Source: Verrucomicrobia bacterium UBA3750
GTDB taxonomy: Bacteria; Verrucomicrobiota; Kiritimatiellia; RFP12; UBA1067
Length of the DNA stretch: 18,508 nucleotides
Direction of reading: 5' to 3'
Assembly (NCBI GenBank): GCA_002371755.1
Contig: DFGM01000095.1
Coordinates: forward strand, 1 to 18,508
Shown piece after piece: positions 7,365 through 14,124 of this stretch; position 1 is the first letter of the stretch; each line of letters opens with the position of its first letter. The notes under the pieces are model-generated. The model was not told the DNA's origin. It saw only the letters and a program-made list of their open reading frames with translations, and did not search any database. The translations under genes were made by a program, and so were the position numbers.

Positions 7365-9934
7365 GGAGATTCCCTTTCGGCGTTTCGACATGGTTGGGCA
7401 CCGCAGAAGTCCAGCTTAATGTCAGTGCCGATCTTACCGCCTGTGTGCACGTCAAGGCGCTCGACGGTGACGCCCTCCGGCGTAGCGATCATGAAAAGCG
7501 CCTGATGCGAACCATGTTCGCCCTTCGGCTTCGGCATCCAGGTCTCGATCTGGTAGAAGAGCGAGGGTATGGCAATTGCGGCGAAGCCATCCGGTAGGGC
7601 GGTCGCACCGCTACCGCCGCCCGCCACGAACGACGTGGCATTGGTGGCCGAAATGTGGGCGTGTCCGCACACGGCGATAGTATTCGGCGTGTTTGTGAGG
7701 AAAGCGAGCGACGCGCCGTCGTCCCATGAAATCTCGTCTCCGCAGCCCGGCCGCGCAAACAGCCCGCGATATGCGCGATGCTGGGAAAAGACGCGAAGCC
7801 ACGGTTCTGGAGTGGACGGGACGGACGAGGCGGACGAGATGGACGGGGCTGGTGACGGCAGGAAGTGGACGAGGGTAAACTCGCATCCCTTCAGCATGCG
7901 GCGCATGACAGGCTCGAACTTTTCGCCAAACGCCCGCTCCCACGCTACGTCTGGGCCAATGTGCGGAATGTAGTCCGCCCAACGTCCTTTCTCGACAACC
8001 TCGCGCTGGCGGACCTTGAAGTTGAGCGCCGTATCGTGGTCGCCGTAGTGGAAAAGGCGGGCAACCGGTTCGCCGTCCGAACGGCGGGAACCGGGGAACA
8101 CTTCGTTCCATGCGGCGGCAACCTCTTTGAGTTCCGAAAGAAGGCCAAAGTCGGTTAAGTCGCCTGCCGCGATCACAGCGTCTGCCTTTTTCGCGTCGAA
8201 AATCCGCAATGCGCGCTTTAGGTCGGAGTTATCGTTGTTGTCGCCAATGTGGGTGTCGGCAAGAAGTCCGATGCGGATAGAAGGGCGGGCAGGGAATCTT
8301 TCGCACAGGGGGTCCAAGTATTCGCGGCGGAAGAGCGCGATGCGACGCGCTTCGACGGAGCCGGCGTCGACTTTCGCCTCGGCGGACGAAACGAGCGACA
8401 CGAGACGAGACAGCACCTCCGGCGAATAGATTTCACCGCGCAGTTTCTCCTCCGTCGGCGCTTCGCATACGCCTGGTCCTAGCGGCGTGTCGAACGGCTT
8501 TGCGACGACTTTCATCCAGCACTTTTCAAGCGTATCGAAGAACTCCGCCATCTCCTTCGCCGCCGCGCCGAACATGAGGCGGTGGTGTTCTGCGAGAATG
8601 GTCTCGACATCTGCATCGGGATTCCAACAGACGCGCGAGAATACGTAGTAGTTGAGGTAGTTGTATATCCAGCGGTCGGACTCGCTTTCGGCAAACGCGC
8701 CCGTCACATCTGGCGAGATGGCGCGGTAGTAGGCTGCCCATGCGCGTGGCGCAAGTTGCGGGATGTCCTTCATCTCGAGGTTCCAGCAATCGACCTTGTC
8801 CGGATAGTTCCATAGCGACACCTTGCGTTCCAGCTTCTCATGCCAGCGGCGCACCTCGTCTTTCTCGCGCTCGCCAATTGCCGTCCCCTCGGCCCAGGGA
8901 CCGCGCCGCGCAACAAAGACATCGACATTGTCGGGGATTTCGTTCGTCGGGATGCGCACGTAGGGAATATACGACATCTGCGAAACACGCGCGTGCGGGA
9001 ATTTCGCCTTGAGGCGATCCGCAAGTTCGGCGGTGCGCCGCCATACGAGGTCGGAGGCAAAGCCAATATCGGTTTTGGAAAACGGGATATTCCGCTCGCA
9101 CCAATCGCAATGGCAATGTTTTAGCCAAGTGAAGCCGTCCTTCGGCATCGCGTCGAAGACGGGGCACGGGGAAGGGGAGATGGGGTTGAACGCCGCAATA
9201 ACCGCGCAGGCGTTGGTGTATATCGCGTTCCACGTTTCCGGCGAGAGGCAATGCGTCTTCGCGCCGTGGCAGCATCTGAGATGGTGCGTCTCCATCCTCA
9301 GCCGATACCAGTTGAGGCGCTTGAAATCCGATTCGCCCATGCCGGAGAGGATTTCCGGGTCTACAGTTCCATCCTCGTAGCCATAACGTCGCACGGAAAA
9401 AGCGGGCGATTCCTCGGTGCGCACTTCAGGCACGGCGATGCGCTCCGCTCGCGGCACACAAGTTCCGAGTTCGCCGGGGAAGTATGTCCTCACGCCCGCG
9501 AACCGCTCGAGAAATGCATACACGCCGAAAAGCGTTCCGCGCCGAAAACATGGTTGCCAAATAGCCTCGTCAGGGAGCGCCGCCGTTGCGTCTACATCGG
9601 AGACATCATCGTCGTTCCCGGCGATGCATACGACATTCGTGCGCACATCTATGACATAGCCATCGCGGTCTGGCAGGGCGCGATCACCGTCCGCACCGGC
9701 GCCCAGCACAATCGCAGTTTTGCCAGCCGACCTCTCATGCACGACAGGCAACGCCTCGCCGAGAACGCCCTTCAAAAAGGAATTCAATTCCTCCGCCGCG
9801 AGATGTGTCGCATACGCCGCGTCCGCCGGCAAGACGATCTCTGAGCCGCGATCGATGACTACATCTGCATTCGCCGCAGTTCCAGCCGCGAAGAACGCAA
9901 GGAGCGCAAAGAGGATGCGACGGGCCGAAGGCAT
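7361..9934 (-). CDS. Secreted DUF4838 protein fused to a calcineurin-like metallophosphoesterase
   Basis: 857 residues from the ATG at 9934, chosen because it begins a signal peptide (RRILFALLAFFAAGTAANA), has GAGGG 6 nt upstream and overlaps the previous stop as TGATG; an upstream in-frame ATG at 10096 lies inside the neighbour. Residues about 26-165 resemble the GH67 N-terminal domain (AAEELNSFLKGVLG, GTLFGVYAFLERFAGVRTYF). A DUF4838 region follows to about 450, with a C.C..C motif at C274/C276/C279. From about 553 a metallophosphoesterase begins: ADTH (D560, H562), GDLTD (D592), GDHD (D632, H633) and GHAH (H758, H760), the usual metal-binding order. The usual GNH(D/E) has D in place of N. 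A Ser/Pro-rich insert lies within the enzyme domain. DUF4838 proteins are associated with carbohydrate metabolism; substrate unknown. Likely exported. Confidence 0.85.
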   Translation of the reverse strand: MPSARRILFALLAFFAAGTAANADVVIDRGSEIVLPADAAYATHLAAEELNSFLKGVLGEALPVVHERSAGKTAIVLGAGADGDRALPDRDGYVIDVRTNVVCIAGNDDDVSDVDATAALPDEAIWQPCFRRGTLFGVYAFLERFAGVRTYFPGELGTCVPRAERIAVPEVRTEESPAFSVRRYGYEDGTVDPEILSGMGESDFKRLNWYRLRMETHHLRCCHGAKTHCLSPETWNAIYTNACAVIAAFNPISPSPCPVFDAMPKDGFTWLKHCHCDWCERNIPFSKTDIGFASDLVWRRTAELADRLKAKFPHARVSQMSYIPYVRIPTNEIPDNVDVFVARRGPWAEGTAIGEREKDEVRRWHEKLERKVSLWNYPDKVDCWNLEMKDIPQLAPRAWAAYYRAISPDVTGAFAESESDRWIYNYLNYYVFSRVCWNPDADVETILAEHHRLMFGAAAKEMAEFFDTLEKCWMKVVAKPFDTPLGPGVCEAPTEEKLRGEIYSPEVLSRLVSLVSSAEAKVDAGSVEARRIALFRREYLDPLCERFPARPSIRIGLLADTHIGDNNDNSDLKRALRIFDAKKADAVIAAGDLTDFGLLSELKEVAAAWNEVFPGSRRSDGEPVARLFHYGDHDTALNFKVRQREVVEKGRWADYIPHIGPDVAWERAFGEKFEPVMRRMLKGCEFTLVHFLPSPAPSISSASSVPSTPEPWLRVFSQHRAYRGLFARPGCGDEISWDDGASLAFLTNTPNTIAVCGHAHISATNATSFVAGGGSGATALPDGFAAIAIPSLFYQIETWMPKPKGEHGSHQALFMIATPEGVTVERLDVHTGGKIGTDIKLDFCGAQPCRNAERESP

Positions 9935-11184
9935 CACAATCCCTCGAACGCAAGCGAGCCGAGGGGCTTGATGTGGATGCAGAAGCGCGTAGAGTAGCTC
10001 GCCGAGTCGGGCGACGCCATTTGGCGGCGACACGGCAGAAGGTCGTAGAGCGCAGTTCTGCTTCCGTTCCCGTTGGCACTTTTGATGATTCTCCACGTGC
10101 CGCCAGATATGCCGACGGGATCTGTGGCGACATCAGGCAGCCCAAAGTCCGGGAATGTGTTTATTCCCGTGTTCTTCGCCGTGTCGAGCGTCCATTCGCC
10201 CGCAAGGCCGACGACATCGTAAAGCCCCCAGCCGTTGTCGGCCTTTGTACCTACCGCACTCTGCGTTGTCGAGCCGGTGCTGCCGTACCAGGCAACTATC
10301 GCGTTGACATGGTTGCTTATGGTCGAGAGTTCCTCGTCAGTCGTGCCGCCGGTCGGCCAGAAAGTCGCAGTGTTGGCGCGCGCGGCGACTTCCCACTGCT
10401 CTTCCTCGCAGAGATCTACGACGAGACCTGCGCCCGCTTTCGCGCGCAGCTTCGCGACGACGGATTCCGCCGCAACCTTGTAGCCCGTCGTCGGCCAATC
10501 GCCGCTCTCCGCCGACTTTTCGCCGCGAAGGACATTGTACGAGAGAGTCTGCGGGGTGTAGCCTGTCCCCGCCGTTCCCGTCGAAAGGCAGGCGTGCTGC
10601 GCTTCGGTGTACTTGAATATCCCCACGTAGAAGTCGCTCGTGAAAGTAACGGTCCGGCGATTACAGTTGACCGTCGTAACCGATTCGGGATTGTAGTGCT
10701 GCAGGTGACTAAACGTCTCCATTGGCTCGCCCAGCGTGTATGTTCCGGCAGGGATGCGCCTGAATACCATCTTCGACGACTTGTGCTCGGCGGTCCAGCC
10801 GCCGTCGGGCGGCTCCGCCATGAACTCGTAGCCGCCGTTTACGAGGTCGACGACAATGTAATTGTGCGCCGACGCGGCGGCATTCGCGACAGACACTGTG
10901 AAGCCCGTGAGGGTCTGTCCCGCAAAAGGCGAACTGGCCGGATCCCACGTAAGACGGTGCTGTCCGGGCGCAACGGAAAAGAGCGTGTCGAGGCGGTACG
11001 GTGCGGGATGCGCGTCCCACGTCGCCGTCACATCCACGTCGTTCGCCTCGCCGGAAAGGATAAAATCCACATCTACCTTCTCGCTCCACGGCCAGCGCTG
11101 ATTAACGACTACATGCGAAATAGCCGTCTCCGCAAACACGGGAAACGACATGGACAAAACCAATGCAGCTATCGCCTTATACAT
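9934..11184 (-). CDS. Secreted formylglycine-generating-enzyme (SUMF1/FGE)-like protein
   Basis: 416 residues. Residues 1-18 are a signal peptide (MYKAIAALVLSMSFPVFA). About 20-125 is an extra domain beginning ISHVVVNQRWPWSEKVDVDF, probably beta-rich. About 130-410 is the FGE-sulfatase fold: FRRIPAGTYTLGE, FYVGIFKYTEAQ, EEQWEVAARAN, NGWGLYDVVGLAGEW, GGTWRIIK and the final TRFCIHI in place of the usual GFR. The paired active-site cysteines of true FGE (C....C after the RGGS block) are not visible, so it is probably a binding or scaffold member rather than a formylglycine synthase (inference). AAGGA lies 9 nt before the ATG. It follows the small secreted gene by 20 nt and overlaps the DUF4838 gene start. 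Confidence 0.85.
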   Translation of the reverse strand: MYKAIAALVLSMSFPVFAETAISHVVVNQRWPWSEKVDVDFILSGEANDVDVTATWDAHPAPYRLDTLFSVAPGQHRLTWDPASSPFAGQTLTGFTVSVANAAASAHNYIVVDLVNGGYEFMAEPPDGGWTAEHKSSKMVFRRIPAGTYTLGEPMETFSHLQHYNPESVTTVNCNRRTVTFTSDFYVGIFKYTEAQHACLSTGTAGTGYTPQTLSYNVLRGEKSAESGDWPTTGYKVAAESVVAKLRAKAGAGLVVDLCEEEQWEVAARANTATFWPTGGTTDEELSTISNHVNAIVAWYGSTGSTTQSAVGTKADNGWGLYDVVGLAGEWTLDTAKNTGINTFPDFGLPDVATDPVGISGGTWRIIKSANGNGSRTALYDLLPCRRQMASPDSASYSTRFCIHIKPLGSLAFEGL

Positions 11185-11204
11185 CTTCTACGTTCCTTTG
11201 CCTT

Positions 11205-11807
11205 CTACCTGAAGATGATCGTCAACCCTATGTTCATCGGCCAGGCGATATCATAGCCCGACTCGCCGCCTTCGCCTTGCCATGCAGGGTCGATCGCATA
11301 TACACGCGGACTCTGGACCCGTTCCCATCCCCGGGTTCCTGGATTCGCGCGCACGGTTATAGGGCCTCCCCCCGCGCCGTCGAAGTACGCAAGCGTCGCC
11401 GTCTCGCGCACGACCTCCGCGCCGCCCGCCTTCTGCACGAGCGACACGTCCACAATCGTCTCGCCGTTCTGCGAGGGGTGTGCACAACCGCCATGCGTCT
11501 CGTCCAAGGCGCGAGAGACGTTAACCGTAGAGACGACACACGTGAGGCGGTTTGAAAAAACAAGTTCGGCGGAATCCGCCGCCTCCTCCCACTGCCACGA
11601 CAGAGGAATCGACCTGCTTGAGACGGTTTCCCACAGGCGCATATCCGACTTCGACCTGATTGTGACGGCCGGAGCATCGGCGGCAGTCAGAAAGACAAAA
11701 GACGCACACGCAAGCGCATCTACGCCGAAAGCGCGCATTTTGCGCAGAAAGGTTGCGGGAGGCGCTTTGCGCCGGCGCAATTGATGCGATTTGTCCATGC
11801 TCTTCAT
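11205..11807 (-). CDS. Small secreted protein of unknown function, first gene of the operon
   Basis: 200 residues from the ATG at 11807, which has AAGGA 10 nt upstream; later in-frame starts at 11798 and 11738 lack a ribosome site. The N-terminus is long and basic (SHQLRRRK...FLRK) followed by a hydrophobic stretch (ALACASFVFLTAADA), a plausible signal peptide. The rest appears beta-rich (SIPLSWQWEEAADSAELVF, GETIVDVSLVQK, RETATLAYFDG) and ends WPMNIGLTIIFR. No family was recognised. The position just before the FGE-like gene suggests a shared envelope role. The frame stays open far upstream across clpB, but that part is antisense to clpB and not genuine. Confidence 0.7.
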   Translation of the reverse strand: MKSMDKSHQLRRRKAPPATFLRKMRAFGVDALACASFVFLTAADAPAVTIRSKSDMRLWETVSSRSIPLSWQWEEAADSAELVFSNRLTCVVSTVNVSRALDETHGGCAHPSQNGETIVDVSLVQKAGGAEVVRETATLAYFDGAGGGPITVRANPGTRGWERVQSPRVYAIDPAWQGEGGESGYDIAWPMNIGLTIIFR

Positions 11808-11814
11808 CGTCAAT

Positions 11815-11844
11815 TTGTCCTTGCTCTCCGCTTCAGGGCATAAT
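11815..11844 (+). promoter_or_regulatory. clpB: Possible clpB promoter
   Basis: TTGTCC (11815-11820) and CATAAT (11839-11844) are separated by 18 nt. This would give a clpB leader of about 180 nt containing the 14-bp inverted repeat, and it overlaps the 5' leader of the divergent operon. The match is moderate and other starts cannot be excluded. No sigma32-type or classical CIRCE sequence was seen. Confidence 0.3.
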
Positions 11845-11866
11845 CTACCAACGGAAAGACATAACC

Positions 11867-11896
11867 ATTTTACCATATTGAATGTGCGACCGTCAA
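11867..11896 (-). promoter_or_regulatory. Sigma70-like promoter of the FGE/DUF4838 operon
   Basis: On the minus strand TTGACG (11891-11896) and TAAAAT (11867-11872) are separated by 18 nt, each matching the consensus at 5 of 6 positions. The start codon at 11807 lies about 55 nt downstream of the expected transcription start. Confidence 0.6.
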
Positions 11897-11923
11897 CCCC
11901 AGACGCCGTTCGACAGTTCGACA

Positions 11924-11958
11924 CGACACTCTGTCGCGCCTGTTGCGACAGAGTGTCG
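11924..11958 (+). promoter_or_regulatory. Perfect 14-bp inverted repeat in the clpB leader
   Basis: CGACACTCTGTCGC (11924-11937), a 7-nt loop, and GCGACAGAGTGTCG (11945-11958). As RNA it would form a strong hairpin about 75 nt before the clpB start. As DNA it is a dyad operator candidate. The inner ACTC / GAGT pieces recall CIRCE, but the spacing and flanks do not fit CIRCE. The following CGCTTTTC is a poor U-tract, so an intrinsic terminator is less likely. Confidence 0.6.
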
Positions 11959-12033
11959 CGCTTTTCAAGGGGTGCTGCGCCTGCCGTGGCGTTTGGCACG
12001 GCGGGTGCAGCAGGAAGCGCGGAGGTAAAAACA

Positions 12034-14124
12034 ATGAACATGCAATACAATCCGCCAGAAGAAGAAGGCAAAGCCCTCGAGAAGTTCGGTTCCGACCTCA
12101 CCGCGCTTGCAAAGGCGGGCAAGCTCGATCCGGTGATAGGCCGCGATACCGAGATACGCGATGTCATCCGCATCCTTTCGCGCAAAACCAAGAACAACCC
12201 AGTGCTCATAGGCGAGCCGGGCGTGGGAAAGACTGCCATAGTCGAAGGACTGGCGCAGCGAATAATCCGGGGCGACGTGCCGGAAGGATTGAAGGATAAG
12301 ACAGTCTTCTCGCTGGACATGACCGCACTCATGGCAGGCGCCATGTACCGCGGCCAGTTCGAAGAGAGGCTCAAGTCCGTATTGAAGGAGATAAAGGAGT
12401 CCAACGGGAAAATCATCCTGTTCATCGACGAAATCCACACGATTGTCGGAGCGGGCAAGACCGAAGGCTCCACAGATGCCGGCAACATGCTAAAGCCGCT
12501 TCTCGCGAGAGGCGAACTCCACTGCGTCGGCGCCACTACGCTCGACGAATACAGGAAATACATGGAAAAGGATGCCGCTTTGGAGCGCCGTTTCCAGCCT
12601 GTCGTAGTGGATGCGCCGAGTGAAGAGGATGCAATATCCATCCTTCGCGGCATAAAGGATCGTTTCGAGAAGTACCACAATGTAAGAATACGCGATGAAG
12701 CGCTCGTGAACGCGGTGACACTATCGGCGAGATACATACAGGACCGCTTCCTGCCCGACAAGGCAATAGACATTCTCGACGAAGCTTGCGCCAGGATACG
12801 CACCGAGATGGATTCGTGTCCGCAGGAGCTTGACGAGATTTCCCGCCACGTGCGCAGGCTTGAGATCGAGGAAATCGCGCTGAAGAAGGAAAAGGATGAT
12901 GCATCGAAGAAGCGTCTGGAGGAACTTCAGAGCGAGCTGAAAGCTCTCAAGGAGAAGTCGGACGTGATGACGGCCCAATGGAAAAAGGAAAAGAGCGCCT
13001 TGGAGGAGGCGAGAAAGATAAGGCAGAAACTTGATGACGCGAGAAATGCATATGAAATCGCCCTGTCCAGAGGAGACAACGAGACGGCCGCACGCTACAA
13101 GTACGGCATCATACCCGAATTCGAGCGGCAACTCAAGGCCCATGAAGACGATTCGCTTAAGAACTCTTCCACGGCCATGCTTCGCGAAGAAGTGACAGCC
13201 GAGGAAATTGCGCAGGTAGTGAGCAGATGGTCAGGGATACCGGTGGCAAAGCTTGTGGAAGGGGAGCGGGAGAAGCTGATGCGGCTCTCGGAGACTCTGC
13301 ACAAGCGCGTAATCGGGCAGGACAAGGCGGTGGATGCCGTGAGCGACGCCGTCTTGAGGAGCCGTGCGGGCATAAAGAACAGGGCTCGTCCGGTGGGCGC
13401 ATTCCTCTTCCTGGGTCCTACGGGCGTAGGAAAGACGGAACTTGCCAAGGCGCTCGCCAAGGAACTCTTCGACGACGAAAACGCCATGGTGCGCCTCGAC
13501 ATGTCCGAATACATGGAGAAGTTTGCCGTCTCGCGTCTCGTCGGAGCGCCGCCCGGATACGTGGGGTTCGAAGACGGCGGCCAGCTGACTGAGGCCGTCA
13601 GGCGCAAACAGTTCTCCGTAGTGCTTCTCGACGAAATCGAGAAGGCCCACCCGGATGTCTTCAACCTCTTGCTGCAGGTGCTGGACGACGGGCGCCTTAC
13701 CGACAGTCACGGCAGGACGGTAAGCTTCCGCAATACCGTGATTATCATGACGTCCAACGCGCCCAAGGATTCTCTCAAAGATCTCTTCAGACCCGAGTTC
13801 CTGAACCGCCTCGACGAGATACTTGAGTTCGATCCGCTGAACGAAACGCAGATACGCGAGATCGTAAAACTGCAAGTGGCCGACCTCGCCAAACGCCTGG
13901 CGGACGAGAATCTGAAGCTCGAAGTGGACGACAAGGCAATGGCAGTCCTCGTGAAGGACGGCTACGACCCCGCCTACGGAGCAAGGCCGGTAAAAAGGGC
14001 GATCCAGCGCGACTTGGAGAATCCCATCGCCAAGAAGATTGTCGCCGGCGATTATCCGCCTGGCGCGACAATCTTCGCAAGCGCGGAAAAGGGCGAGATT
14101 ACTTTAGGAAGTTCTTCGCGTTGA
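12034..14124 (+). CDS. clpB: ClpB-type AAA+ disaggregase lacking the N-terminal Clp_N domain
   Basis: 696 residues from the ATG at 12034, with GGAGG 8 nt upstream. The protein starts almost at the first ATPase domain (ALEKFGSDLTALAKAGKLDP). Domain 1 has Walker A GEPGVGKT (60-67) and Walker B LFIDE (D132/E133). A coiled-coil middle domain covers about 255-365 and is the ClpB hallmark absent from ClpA. Domain 2 has Walker A GPTGVGKT (461-468) and Walker B VVLLDE (D533). Arginine-finger motifs ALERRFQ and PEFLNRLDE are present. Full ClpB is about 860 residues; the roughly 150-residue Clp_N domain is missing, similar in layout to the internal-start short form of E. coli ClpB. The segment after TSN (APKDSLKDLFRPEF) is also shorter than usual. 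No ClpP-binding loop was seen. Expected role: ATP-driven rescue of aggregated proteins with DnaK. Confidence 0.93.
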   Translation: MNMQYNPPEEEGKALEKFGSDLTALAKAGKLDPVIGRDTEIRDVIRILSRKTKNNPVLIGEPGVGKTAIVEGLAQRIIRGDVPEGLKDKTVFSLDMTALMAGAMYRGQFEERLKSVLKEIKESNGKIILFIDEIHTIVGAGKTEGSTDAGNMLKPLLARGELHCVGATTLDEYRKYMEKDAALERRFQPVVVDAPSEEDAISILRGIKDRFEKYHNVRIRDEALVNAVTLSARYIQDRFLPDKAIDILDEACARIRTEMDSCPQELDEISRHVRRLEIEEIALKKEKDDASKKRLEELQSELKALKEKSDVMTAQWKKEKSALEEARKIRQKLDDARNAYEIALSRGDNETAARYKYGIIPEFERQLKAHEDDSLKNSSTAMLREEVTAEEIAQVVSRWSGIPVAKLVEGEREKLMRLSETLHKRVIGQDKAVDAVSDAVLRSRAGIKNRARPVGAFLFLGPTGVGKTELAKALAKELFDDENAMVRLDMSEYMEKFAVSRLVGAPPGYVGFEDGGQLTEAVRRKQFSVVLLDEIEKAHPDVFNLLLQVLDDGRLTDSHGRTVSFRNTVIIMTSNAPKDSLKDLFRPEFLNRLDEILEFDPLNETQIREIVKLQVADLAKRLADENLKLEVDDKAMAVLVKDGYDPAYGARPVKRAIQRDLENPIAKKIVAGDYPPGATIFASAEKGEITLGSSSR

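Noticed and set aside
7365..7391. Alternative regulator start nine codons upstream at 7391
   Set aside because: It has no ribosome site, whereas the ATG at 7364 has AGGGA and the ATGA coupling with the preceding gene.
9973..11256. 427-codon plus-strand open frame
   Set aside because: It is antisense to the FGE-like gene, arginine-rich with no recognisable domain; a product of high GC and codon bias.
11924..11958. Classical CIRCE element upstream of clpB
   Set aside because: The TTAGCACTC-N9-GAGTGCTAA sequence is not present; only short ACTC/GAGT pieces match and the spacing is wrong.
11791..12033. In-frame 81-codon extension upstream of clpB as a possible N-terminal domain
   Set aside because: It has no Clp_N resemblance, includes the palindrome and promoter region, and the strong GGAGG lies just before the ATG at 12034.
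11808..12803. Long minus-strand extension of the small secreted gene across clpB
   Set aside because: It is antisense to conserved clpB codons; a ribosome site and a signal peptide support the start at 11807.
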